The notes below the pieces were generated by a model. That model saw only the letters and a program-made list of their open reading frames with translations, was not told the DNA's origin and searched no databases. DNA of 64,000 bases from NCBI RefSeq assembly GCF_030272615.1, contig NC_081410.1, forward strand, positions 504,486,942-504,550,941, in the 5' to 3' direction. This DNA comes from Cryptomeria japonica. Lineage: Eukaryota > Streptophyta > Pinopsida > Cupressales > Cupressaceae. The translations under genes were made by a program, and so were the position numbers. This document shows, one piece after another, positions 1 through 10,308 of this stretch. Position 1 is the first letter of the stretch. Every line of letters begins with the position of its first letter.

Positions 1-821
1 TGTTTTGTTGAAGAGTTGGCAATTTGTAGTTGAGAGTGATAGTGTGGTTGCCAAACTGGATGATGTATCTGTAGTTTGTGTAAAGGTGGATAGGAGCATG
101 AAAAGGATCTGAACAAGCAAGTGTAGTGTTATTCAAACATATCAACAAACCCTTGTTGTTTTCTAACAATTACAGTAGTAAAATGCCCTAGCCGGGTAAG
201 CTCTAACAAGCTTAGTGTTATTCAAATCCTCTAAGAAGGTGGTCCATTAGCTTGGATTTCAAATCCTCTACCGAGGTTACTCCTCACAGGGTATTGCTTA
301 TAATAGGGCATTATAGTTAATCCCTTAACCGGGTGGTCCCTAACAGGATCTGTTCTTAACAGGACTTATTGTAAATCTTTAATAGGCTTGGTTCCTAACA
401 AGGCAAACTTCAGAAGAGTTTAGAATACTTGTGGGTATTCATCCCCACCATGGTTTTTCCCATTTGGGTTTCCATGTCAAAAATATTGTGTCAAGTGGTG
501 AATGTTTTTATGGTTATGTTTATTGTGGTTGAATTTATTAACTACTAAATCCACTTTGATATGTTATGTTAACCGACAACAATCTGAAATGAGGTTTTAC
601 TTATGTCAGTAAAGTATTTGGATGTTTGTGAGTTTCAAGTTGTTTTACTGTTAGTCTGTTATAACAGTCAACCGGTTTAACTTGATAGTGATATTGCCTT
701 TTGTTAGTTCTAAGTTTGCATTGAGAGGTTGATTTTGAGATTGGTAAAAGTTTATATCAGTTTTCCATCTACTGATTCACCCCCCCTCTCAGTGTTTGAC
801 TGGATCTTTATTCTTTCATCA
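1..821 (+). repeat. 3' part of a copia LTR (family E, related to X LTR)
   Basis: This stretch has no gene. It matches in order and style the 3' two-thirds of the X LTR at 29500-30261: blocks of CCTAACAAGG/AACCGGGT-type motifs, then the sentence-like TTTTTCCCATTTGGGTTTCC near 450, then GATTCACCCCCCCTCTCAG at about 773-791. It ends near CATCA at 821 and has no primer-binding site after it, so it is a solo LTR or the end of a 3' LTR whose body lies left of the window. It abuts and truncates the 5' LTR of element A. A perfect hairpin (TAAGCT/AGCTTA, loop CTAACA) lies at 197-214. Confidence 0.6.
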
Positions 822-830
822 TACCATCAT

Positions 831-1875
831 AGGAAGGCAAGCTAGAAATACAACTGCACTAATCCTGTAAGAATATTTGATCTTCGTACCTGTTTGGTGA
901 AGGGAATAGAAAAGCCATTAATGGCGAGTGATAGAGAAAAGAGAAAAGTATGGTGCAGATCTCCAATTTAGAAAATGCACATTGGAATGCGAAGTTCTGG
1001 TAGTGATTGAATGTTGTCATAAAGATCATATCCCTAAAAAACATATCTAATAAAAGGGGATTCGGATTGAGTTGGAAAAGGAAAACCTAACACAATAGTG
1101 TTTGAATGCATTCTTGGCAGGAATCCATGAATATAAATACATGAGCTCGAAATAGAAAAGATTGATGCTTGAGGAGAAGAAGAAGAGTGAAGAGAGCTTG
1201 AGTGCAAAGAAGAATCATATTCCTTACAATTTATTCTAAGAAAGTTGCAGAGTGAGTCAACAAGAAAACTGGTGAGAGGGTTTAGTTGGCAGTGATTGAG
1301 TACCAGTATAACTGTAGCAGGTCCAACTGCTGAGCAAACCAGTGAGGTTTGGTTGAGCAAGGCGGCATCCAAGTGTGACATGGTGCTTTGTGAGATTGAG
1401 AGAGAGAGAGTGATCTCATAACCGGTAGTGTGAGATCCAGCTAAGAAGAAAAGACTATCAATCGACAGTATCCTATTTGATCAAGAGTTGCAGAACTCAT
1501 TTGCAACAAGAAGCTATAACTGTATCAAATTGTATTTCAATACACATCACCAAGTTGGAGCTTGGTGCAGAGGTTGGTGCTCCTTGGGTTGGTGCCCTAA
1601 ATCTTTTTAATTCATTGTTTTACTTGTGAGTCTGGATTGGAGTAATAGCCTCCAGTAGCATTTCTCACCAAGGTTTTTCCCATATTGGGTTTTCCTTGTA
1701 CATCTGGTGTTGTGAGTTGCATTTGTGTGATTGTCCTTTTGGTTTCGTCATTTGCTTTACCGATTTGATTGTTTAGTGCTTAAGATAACAACCGGTATTT
1801 TGAAGTTGCTTTAAAAGTCAAAAGGATTAGGAACCACTAATTAACCCCCCTCTCAGTGGTACTCTGTGTTGAACA
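831..1875 (+). repeat. 5' LTR of element A, 5'-truncated
   Basis: It aligns throughout with 10793-11874, for example the AGGAAGGCAAG..GAAATACAAC start and the shared TTTTTCCCATATTGGGTTTTCC near 1675. It ends ...CTCTGTGTTGAACA directly before the primer-binding site. About 480 bp present at the start of the 3' LTR are missing here, replaced by LTR E. The C-tract TTAACCCCCCTCTCAG lies near 1842. The 5' copy differs from the 3' copy by scattered substitutions and small indels, so this is not a young insertion. Confidence 0.85.
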
Positions 1876-1876
1876 A

Positions 1877-1890
1877 TTGGTATTAGAACC
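1877..1890 (+). other. Primer-binding site of element A (initiator Met tRNA)
   Basis: TTGGTATTAGAACC follows the LTR end by one base. It matches the plant copia primer-binding site TTGGTATCAGAGC with two changes. Confidence 0.75.
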
Positions 1891-1941
1891 TAGGTTCTCG
1901 GTTATCTCTAAAACTTGGGTAGATTATGGACTTAGAATACA

Positions 1942-3174
1942 ATGAAAAGAAATGTATCTGCTTCCTCAAAAGCCCCCATGTTTGATGGATCCAACTATGC
2001 CTTTTGGGGTAGAAGAATGGAGACCTATATTTCCTCCCTTGGTTTTGATGTCTGGATGTCTGTCAAGAGTGGGTATGTTATCCCTAGTGTTCCTCTCACT
2101 AATCTAGATCCCAAGAAGGGGTATGAGAACAATGCAAAGGCCAAACATGCTATTTTGAGCGGGTTGTCTGATAATGAGTTTGTCAAGGTCATGCACTGTG
2201 CATCTGCCAAGGAGACCTGGGATAAAATGTTGAGATTATTTGAAGGAGATGCAAAAGTCAAAGAGGCCAAGCTACAAGCACTAAGGGGGAAACTTGAAGG
2301 CATCAAGATGAAGGATGATGAAAAGATTGCAGACTACCTTCACAGATTTGATGAAACTGTGAATACCATCAAAGGACTTGGAGAAGATATTGCAGATGAG
2401 ATCCTTGTCAAGAAGGTACTTAGGTCTCTTAAACCTAAGTATGATACAAAGGTGTCTACCATAGAAGAAGCCAAGGATCTGAAGATATTTTCAATGGATG
2501 ATCTATTTGGCTCACTAACAGCCTATGAAATGAGAACTGGTGATACTTCCTTAAGGAAAGAAGCAGTGTTCAACACCACCCAAAAGGGAAAAGAAGTAGT
2601 TGCTCATAAAGGCTCCAGTGAAGACTCTAATGCAGAGGTTGAAAATTTTGTCAAAAATATCAAAAGAGGATTTGGCAAGTATAAAGGAAAGCTATCACTC
2701 AAATGTTTCAACTGTGGTAAGGTTGGACACTTTGCTACAAAATGTCCTTATAATGAAACTGGTGGAGATGAGTCAAGGGAGTTTAGCAAATCTACTGGAA
2801 AAGATAGAGAAAGAAATGTCTACTGGAAAGGAAGAAGAGGCTACCGGAAGCAGAACAACCTCTATACTATTGAGGATGATGCCACAGATGAAGAAAGTGC
2901 ATCAGAAGATGACTACTATGAGAATGACAAAAAAATTAATCTCTTTATGGTACTTGATGAACCGGTTGGCGAAGATGAGGAAGAAGAGGATATTGAGGTT
3001 GAAGTAGACTTAGAAGGAGAGCTTATAAGTGCTCTTGAGGATCTGAGTAAAACAAGAAGAGAACTCAAGAAGGTCAAGAATGAAGTAGTAGATGAACAAG
3101 GTCTCTTGAAGCAATCCCTGAATGAGTCCAGTCAAGTTATATCTATAGTTGGAAGAAACCAAGAGGATATTTGA
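1942..3174 (+). CDS. gag: Gag polyprotein of copia element A (N-terminal 410 codons open)
   Basis: Gag forms the virus-like particle and binds element RNA. Residues about 10-60 resemble the N-terminal Gag domain (FDGSNYAFWGRRMETYI). Residues about 70-200 form the copia UBN2 region (ETWDKMLRLFEGD, LRSLKPKYDTKV). A CCHC zinc knuckle, CFNCGKVGHFATKC, lies at residues 255-268. A very acidic stretch and a predicted coiled coil rich in E/K/L follow from about 330. The ATG at 1942 lies 51 bases after the primer-binding site and opens the only long frame. The frame stops at 3172; homologous sequence continues afterwards in other frames, so the native Gag was longer. It is the longest undamaged gag frame in the window. 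Confidence 0.85.
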   Translation: MKRNVSASSKAPMFDGSNYAFWGRRMETYISSLGFDVWMSVKSGYVIPSVPLTNLDPKKGYENNAKAKHAILSGLSDNEFVKVMHCASAKETWDKMLRLFEGDAKVKEAKLQALRGKLEGIKMKDDEKIADYLHRFDETVNTIKGLGEDIADEILVKKVLRSLKPKYDTKVSTIEEAKDLKIFSMDDLFGSLTAYEMRTGDTSLRKEAVFNTTQKGKEVVAHKGSSEDSNAEVENFVKNIKRGFGKYKGKLSLKCFNCGKVGHFATKCPYNETGGDESREFSKSTGKDRERNVYWKGRRGYRKQNNLYTIEDDATDEESASEDDYYENDKKINLFMVLDEPVGEDEEEEDIEVEVDLEGELISALEDLSKTRRELKKVKNEVVDEQGLLKQSLNESSQVISIVGRNQEDI

Positions 3175-3815
3175 AGTTACATCCTCTAATCTAATGAAGA
3201 AGGACAAGGAGCATCAAGATCTGGAAGCGAGCTTGAAGAAAGTAAGGAAGAAATAAAAGTAAGGAGCAAATACGAAGGCAGCACCGAAGCCTTAGACAAG
3301 ATGTTGAGCAAACAGAAGCAATCCAAAGATAAGGGTGGCTTAGGCTTTGAAGAAGGTCAAAGTTCAAATAGTAAAGACACATCCAGTAAAGAAACAAAGT
3401 TCACCTCTTCAAATGAAAGTGAAGAAAAGAAGACATTCACTGTAGGCAAGGATACCAGTAAAAAGACATATGCAGATGCTGTTGGAAATTGCCACACAAA
3501 TGATATGCACAAGCGATGAACCAGAGGCCATACTCAACGTACCGACATACAGATCCAAGGAGAAATGCAAGAGCTGACCATGAAGGATTCACCAGAGTCA
3601 ACAACATGAAGGGAAGACCCCCAATGAGGCAGTCTTTTGCAGGTTCAAGGCAACCTAACCGGTATGTTTATAACTTTCATGGTTAATGTTACCAGTGTAA
3701 CAAATTTAGGCATAGAATAGATGGTTGTAGATTAACCAATAAGCCCTTAATGAGTTATGAAAGTAGAAATCCATTTAATGCACTCTGGGATATGAATGTT
3801 GTATGTTATTAGTGC
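3175..3815 (+). pseudogene. Distal gag of element A, frameshifted, cut by insertion S
   Basis: Coding character continues after the stop at 3172, in shifted frames. Around 3292-3370 the segment LDKMLSKQKQSKDKGGLG matches the LxxML..Q.S..DK.GLG motif typical of copia Gag downstream of the coiled coil. At about 3690-3731 a second zinc knuckle reads CYQCNKFRHRIDGC. A third knuckle begins at about 3804 (V-C-Y) and is interrupted after AGTGC at 3815; it resumes at 7035 as CNRYGH. Several frameshifts and stops show this part is dead. Confidence 0.65.
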
Positions 3816-6800
3816 TGATAGCTCTGAAAAATTGATTACATGAGAATTATCAATTTTGAACTTAAATATTGATTTCTGGTTTTATCTTCATCCTCTATCA
3901 AGGTCCAAGGTCTAGGGTTTATCAAAATTTCTTATGTCTTGTTACGAAAACCCTAGCAGTGATATTTTTTTTCATTGCTTTTTCCCACTAAGGCCAAGGC
4001 TTGTTTTCTGTTGGCGGGTCCATTTTATTCCCTAAGTGCTAAGTGGTGATGGACCGGTTTATGAAATGATTTTTTCCTAAGTAATGTGCGAAAATTTACC
4101 TATAGTCGGTCTCCCTTTAATATTTGTGCCCATGCCCATGATTTTCCTAAGTTTGAAAATCCTCAGTATTTTGGGCGGTTGATCAAAGCAGAATAGATCT
4201 GACGGTTCGTGCTTCCTCGTGGTTGAAAGTTCAATGGAGATAAAGACCACAGAATCATGAGATGATGCCAAATGTTTACAGTGGAAAATGACAAGTTGGC
4301 AGTGTAGCTAGTTGAAGCATTGTGTTACCGGTTCTCATGGAGTAAAAACCAGTTTACTAACAGTCCTATCAATTGGCATGTGTTCAAGATGAACGGTGAT
4401 GTTATGTCCTGAGGTAAAAGATGCCTGACTTTTAATTCTAAAAGATTTCACGAGCACTGTGCAGATCAATAAAATGTGAATAGATCCGACGACCCCTATA
4501 TCCCCGAGATGGAAGTTGTAAGGAAGTTACGGACCACGAAATCATGAGATGAAGCCACGTGTCTTAGGCTGACCATGAAAAACTTACAGTGGGGCCATTG
4601 ACAGAGTCTGGTCGAAAGTTGATATAGCACTGATTAGTCGTGACTTCGTGGATCTGCGGATATAATTGGAAGGTCAAATACCCCATCGAAAAATAATGAT
4701 CATTTGATTTGCCAGGTTGGGTAAGATTTGCGGCTGAGTTTCAAATGTAAAATTAGGAGGGATCTTTGAAGAGATTGGTCGTAGCCTGCACCAGAGAGAT
4801 AGGATGAACAAGATACAGACTTCTTGACTCAAGATGATTAATGACAAGTTTGGAGATGTAGATGTCGACTCAGTCTAGGAGGATTATCTTCAAATTTTCT
4901 ATTGAGCAAAGGACTGATTCGACAAGGCAAGGACAATATCTCATAGATGTGAAAGGATTAGGATAAGCTTCCGGTTCAAGTGTGATGGATCATGAGTTCT
5001 CTGATGAATTCAGAGATTTTCTTGTTGATAGGAATCCTAAAGCAAGAAGAATATACACCCATGGAAGAATAAAATTAGGACAAGATCACTCGCATAAGGT
5101 GAATCTAGATAGGAAGATACAGTGGATGTGATATGCATGATTTCTAGTGTCCATAGCTGGCAGGTTGAATTAAGAGTACCAGAGTGATGATTTTTTACAA
5201 ACAGGCATTACTAGATGAAGTATTTTTAACTATAAATACAGCAAGATGGTGATTAAACTGGTAGGATAATATGAAGCCTTTTCATTTTCTGAGTGCAATT
5301 TTTTCTTCTGCAAGGGGGATGATGTTTGAGCAAGGTCGTAAATGGAGTTGCTATACATTCTATGATACCAAATGGATGTTTTCTCTCATGTGTGAGTATG
5401 TCTATTGTTAGAGGGGATGTGAAAGTGGGGAGGATTTCCAGAGGGGGTGTGAAAGTTTTCTTATGAAGAAAGGCCATGCACAACCTCTACTTCTACTCTA
5501 TCACTGGATGGCAGGGGGTTCTGAGAGAGCCCACAAAGGAATAAAAAAGGAACATGTTTGGGTAGGGAGTGGCAGCAATTCATCCATGTAGCTGCATGGA
5601 AGCTGCGACCCCTCCCTAGCATATTATGTTTCCCCTGTAGCTCCTTCCACTTTCTCTGATCCTAGGCATGAAGGTTGAAGCTCCTCCTTTACTTTAGAGA
5701 TGACCTTTCTTCTTGTCGGGACCCTGTTTCCTTTCCTAGAAGGGAAATGCTCTATAGGACAGAAGCACAACATCTCACACTCCATCCAAAGGTATCAGGG
5801 CAATAACAAAATGGATCAAACGGTTTTTCTCCTACCAATTTTCAGTTAAGAGTGATGATTCACAGGTGCCAGCGCATAAATATGGAAATATATCTGCAAC
5901 ATAATAACATCTGGCCTTTTAGGGCTAATTGTCAAGAATGAATCTCCTGTTGACATGTGTCTTTTGGCCAGAAGCTTGTTTCTCCCTTTCTTCTATTAAA
6001 AGGGAAATTATTGCCATTAGAAGGGTTCAAATTTTTTGGAAATGTCTTGTAGGTTCAATTTTCTTGTTCCTTGGGTTTTTCCTAGTCTGTTTCCAGTAGT
6101 GAGTCTAGGTGAAGTGAGCAAGCTGTAAAGTCTTTTACAAAGTAAATAAAGAAATACTTTAGTGTCAAGTTCTGCAGAGGTTCTTGAAGGAGTTATATGT
6201 AAATTTTATCATGTGACAGAGATAGCACTTTGTTTAAATAAAATATAATTCTGACTCTTTTCTCTCCATTGCATGATTCTATCAATTTTTAAATAAAATC
6301 AATCAAGGGTTTATTTCATTTAGTGCATTGTTATGATGTATGTAGCTTTCTGTTTATGCTTCGGCCCAAGGGGTCAATTAAATTGCTTAAATAGAGTTGC
6401 AGAATGATAGGGCTTATGCAAGGATTTTAGATCAGTAGTTTTGGGTTGGGGTTACAAATGAGATATATTGTAAGGTAGTATTATCTTAGATCTTATGTTA
6501 TCAGATCAAATTCTGTCACATTTTTAGGTTTATGTTTTATATCTTTCAAGTGCCCAATGGAGTAAGGCACTAATCATTGCTTCTAGTTGGCTTTTTTTTT
6601 CAGCCTTGTTACGGTTTTAACTGATGAATCCCTACAAATCTTATAAAATATCAGAATATCATTTGTCAAGTTTTTATGTATTTTTAAAAGTTGTCCCACC
6701 CATATCATGCTCCAGCCTAAGGTTGATGATCACTAAAGGATTTTCCATCCTTGAGCATTCTCCCTTTTTGTTGAGTCCTTTTATGAGATAATCTGCTTTG

Positions 6801-7029
6801 GTTTTAGTAGATTCCCAAGTATCATTGCAGAGAGCAGGAAGTTCACTGAAGGGATTACCCTCCCAAGTCCTGCAAAGCCCGAAGTGTAGAAGGATATTGT
6901 ATCCTTGTTGAAGTTGGTCCAAGCCTGATGGATATTGATAGTTGGAAGTGGCTTTCCATAGGTATTTGGAGGAATCACTTTGGTCTGTGCTCTATGGCAG
7001 TGTAAACCCATTTATTCTAGGAACCAACA
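3816..7029. repeat. Solo-LTR-like insertion S (3.2 kb, TG...CA, 5-bp target duplication)
   Basis: The block begins TGATAGCTCTG and ends ...GGAACCAACA. It is flanked on both sides by agtgc (3811-3815 and 7030-7034). Removing it plus one duplication restores the third zinc knuckle of element A Gag. TG...CA ends with a 5-bp duplication are the hallmark of LTR integration. I see no internal domain, primer-binding site or pair of terminal repeats, so a long solo LTR is the best reading; a gene-less non-autonomous element is the alternative. Internally, segments near 4195-4275 and 4478-4555 are diverged direct repeats sharing AATCATGAGATGA. No gene is seen. Confidence 0.65.
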
Positions 7030-7030
7030 A

Positions 7031-7733
7031 GTGCAATAGATATGGTCATAGGAGTATTGAATCTAGGAAGAATAAACCGGTGCCTTACAATAATTTTAAG
7101 GATTTATCTTTAAAAGAAAATGTGAAAGGCTATAATTGTCAAGAGTTTGGACACATAGCAAGGTTTTGTAAAAATAGGAAGATCAAGAAGAAGAAAATAA
7201 ATCCTGATCAAGAACCAATAGTTGAACCTGAGCACAAAATAGCAACTGAAAAAAAGAAGGAAACCAAACCGGTATGGGTTGAGAAAGAAAAAGAAAAGGA
7301 AGAATCAAGTTTGATAGTGCAGACTTCCTTACATGCTGAAAGGGAAAATATATGGGTTGTAGATAGTGGTTGTTCCAACCACATGACTAGTGACAAAAAT
7401 AAATTCATCAAACTTGAAGACTGGAATGGTGGCTCAGTAAGATTTGGAGACAAGCCATCCATCAAGATAGAGGGAAAAGGTACTCTAAGTATTGATGGAA
7501 AGTGGAAGGCACATGATGTAAATTATGTGGAAGGTCTAAAGCATAATCTATTGAGTGTGAGTCAAATGTGTGACAAAGGTTGTAAATTCACCTTTGACTC
7601 AACCGATTGCCAGATAAAGAAAGACAGTATTGATCAGGTTGTGGCAGAAGGAAAGAGAATAGATGGAAATGTTTACAATCTAAAGGAATGCTATGAGTCC
7701 CAATGCATGATAGGACAAGTTGATGAAAGCTAG
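7031..7733 (+). pseudogene. Gag C-terminus and aspartic protease of element A
   Basis: After insertion S the frame resumes with the rest of a knuckle (CNRYGHRSIES), then a damaged knuckle (YNCQEFGHIARFCKN, first Cys replaced by Tyr). A lysine/glutamate-rich linker follows. The retroviral-type protease active site is VVDSGCSNHMT (DSG codons at 7362-7370), followed by the copia protease pattern VRFGDKPSIKIEGKGT and the EGLKHNLLSVSQ motif. The protease would cleave the Gag-Pol polyprotein. An in-frame TAG at 7731 ends it just before LWH of the pre-integrase zinc domain. The upstream ATG at 6942 lies inside S and is not the true start. Confidence 0.75.
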
Positions 7734-8660
7734 TTGTGGCATCAAATATTAGGCCACATAAACTTTGATAACTTAGTTGCAATGAGTAGAAAGGGGCGTG
7801 TTAGGAATATTCCACCCATCATCAAACCGGTAAGCATATTTTTTGATGAATGTGTGAAAGGAAACAAAAATAAGGTGAGTTTGAGGACAAAAGAGAACAA
7901 CACCTTATGACCACTTGAGATTGTGCATACAGATTTGTGTGGTCCAACAAGGACAAGAGCTCTAGCCGGTGAAAGATGTTTTATGCTCTTTATTGATGAT
8001 AACTCAAGAATGAAATAGGTCACCTTCCTATAAGATAAGTCACAAGCATTTGACATATTCAAAATCTTTAGGAAGATGGTGGAGAAAGAAAGTGGGTACA
8101 AGATAAAATTTCTAAGATTAGACCGGGGTGGAGAGTTCACATCAAATGAATTTGAAGATTACTATGAAATCATGGAACTAGAAGGCAATACTCAACCACC
8201 ACAACACTACAACAAAATGGTGTGGTAGACAGGAAGAACAGGATAGTTAAGGAGATGGCCAGAACCATGTTAAATGAGGCCAATCTACCAGATACATATT
8301 GGAAGGAAGTTATTCATACTGCTGCATATACCTTGAACCGGGTTCAATTAAGAAACAACAACAAAATGACACCCTATTAGTTGTGGTATGATCGAAAGCC
8401 ATCAGTCAAATACTTCAAAGTATTGTGAAGTAAATGCTTTATCAAGAGAGATGTGGATGGTCTAGGAAGCTTTGACTCCAGAAGTGATGAAGGAATCTTC
8501 CTTGGTTACTCATCTAACAACAATGCCTACAAATGCTACAACAAAAGACTAAGAAGAGTCACTGAGAGTGTGCATGTAAAAGTTGATGAGGATATGCACA
8601 AAGGAAGTCAACCACAGGTGAATAGGTATGATGATTTTGGTGATGAAGGTGAGGAAGTTC
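7734..8660 (+). pseudogene. Integrase of element A (degenerate)
   Basis: LWHQILGHINFDNL (7734 on) is the His part of the pre-integrase HHCC domain. HTDLCGPTRTRAL near 7922 carries the first catalytic Asp and RLDRGGEF near 8110 the second. At NGVVDRKN near 8208 the expected Glu is Asp. Stops lie at about 7907, 8018 and 8030, and there is at least one frameshift after 8150. The conserved tail (RSDEGIFLGYSSNNNAYKCYN, 8480-8560) is open. The protein would have joined cDNA to host DNA. Confidence 0.7.
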
Positions 8661-9360
8661 AGTCAGACAATGAACCAAAAGAAGCATCAAAGAAGGCTCC
8701 CAATCGGTATGTGCAGTTGAATGACCCGAAAGAGAAAATTCTAGGAAATAAGAGTGATGGTGTGCAAACTAGAAGAAGACTTACCCAGAATGATGAACGA
8801 GTCAACTTATGCCTCATGACTAAAGTATAACCTAAAACATTCAATGAGGCCAGCAAAAGACAAGAATGGATGGATGCCATGGAAGAAGACCTGCAACAGA
8901 TTGAGAAGAATAAGACTTGAGAATTAGTCCCTAGACTAGAAGACAAGAACATCATTGGTACTAAATGGGTCTACAGGAATAAGATGAATGGAGAAGGTAA
9001 AATTATTAGGTGTAAAGCTAGACTAGTGTGTAAAGGATACTCTTAGGTAGAAGGAATTGACTTTGAAGAAACATTTGCATAGGTAGCTAGATTAGAAGTA
9101 ATTAGATTGTTTCTAGCCTTCTTTGCCTACAAGGGTTATAAAGTATATCAAATGGATGTAAAACTGCCTTCCTAAATGGAAATTTGGAAGAAGAAGTATG
9201 CAAGGAGCAACCAAAAGGGTTTCTGCTACATGATGATGACACATTTGTGTGTTGGTTGAAGTAGACCCTGTATGCTTTAAAGCAAGATCTTAGAGCATGG
9301 TATTCAAGATTAGATCAGTACCTGAAGGAGTAGCGATTCAAAAAGGGGAGTAGGGATGAA
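8661..9360 (+). pseudogene. Reverse transcriptase of element A, active-site deletion
   Basis: The copia RT region is recognisable from WMDAMEEDLQQIEKN (about 8868), GTKWVYRNKMN (about 8958), ARLVCKGYS (9016) and KVYQMDVK (9140) to the LYALKQ..RAWYSRLDQYL segment near 9270-9325. Immediately after it the sequence jumps to KDMLRKFQLEDCKP. In the other copies roughly 200-250 bp lie between these points and encode the catalytic F/Y-V-D-D. That motif is absent here, so this RT cannot work. Multiple stops are also present. Confidence 0.7.
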
Positions 9361-10146
9361 AAGGATATGTTGAGGAAATTTCAACTTGAGGATTGCAAAC
9401 CTGTAAGTACCCCCATGGTGACCAGAAGTAAATTAAGAAAGGATGATGAATCATGGGTGGTGGATCAGACTTTGTATAGATCTATGATAGGAAGCCTATT
9501 GTATCTAACTGCTTCTAGACCGGATATAGTACAGGCAATGTGCATGGTTGCCAGATTCCAAACTACACCTAAGCAGTCACATATGAATATTGTAAGTAGA
9601 ATCTTTAGGAACCTATAAGGGACACTCAGTTATGGATTATGGTACCCTAAACAAGAGGAATTCATCTTGGAAGCATATACTGATACTGACTTGGCAGGAT
9701 GCATTGATGACCAGAAGAGCACAAGTGGTGGTGCATTATTCTTAGGTGGTCGGTTAGTCTCTTGGCATAGCAAGAAGAAGGACTCAGTATCTCTATCAAC
9801 TGCTGAAGCAGAATACATTGTTGATGGTACATGTTGCTCTTAGGTGCTTTGGATGAAGCAGACCCTCAAAGACACATAGGTGGACATCACTAATCCTATT
9901 CTCATCTGGTGTGATAATTCAAGTGCAATCGACATAGCAAAGAATTTGGTTATGCATTCCAGAACAAAGCACATTTCCATCAAGTATCATTTTCTCTGAG
10001 AGAAGGTTCAAGGACAGGAAGTAAGGATGGATTATATCCCTACAAGAGAACAAGTAGCAGACATTTTCACCAAACCATTACCGGTAAGAACCTTTGAGTA
10101 CCTACGACACAAGTTGGGAGTTGTGTCATCTGCCTTATGGACTTGA
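9361..10146 (+). pseudogene. RNase H of element A
   Basis: Conserved copia features in order are STPMVTRSKL, MIGSLLYLTASRPDI (about 9484), SYGLWYPK, AYTDTDLAGCIDDQKSTSGG (about 9673), SLSTAEAEYI (about 9793), WCDNSSAIDIAKN (9908), SRTKHISIKYHFL (9958) and EQVADIFTKPLP (10049). The RNase H domain removes template RNA during reverse transcription. Single stops lie at 9616, 9841, 9877 and 9997; otherwise the frame is largely kept. The natural end is the TGA after LGVVSSALWT near 10143. Confidence 0.75.
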
Positions 10147-10293
10147 GAAAGGAAGGATTTATATGGTTCAGGAGGAGTCCATAACAGTCTAAGGGGGAGA
10201 TCGGTAAAGAGGGAGTGTAGATTACCCTTTATAATTGTATCAAAGGGGAGAAATGTATCAGTATGAAGTGTCTTGCAGTATGTTGACATCAAT

Positions 10294-10308
10294 GCCAAAG
10301 GGGGAGAT
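10294..10308 (+). other. Polypurine tract of element A
   Basis: GCCAAAGGGGGAGAT directly precedes the TGTTGG start of the 3' LTR. It would prime plus-strand DNA synthesis. A second purine block (AAGGGGGAGA) lies upstream near 10191. Confidence 0.8.

Noticed and set aside
5253-7011. Small ORFs inside insertion S (5253-5483, 6674-6922, 6781-7011)
   Set aside because: Short, unrelated in composition, no motif, and they do not extend into paired coding sequence; S behaves like an LTR.
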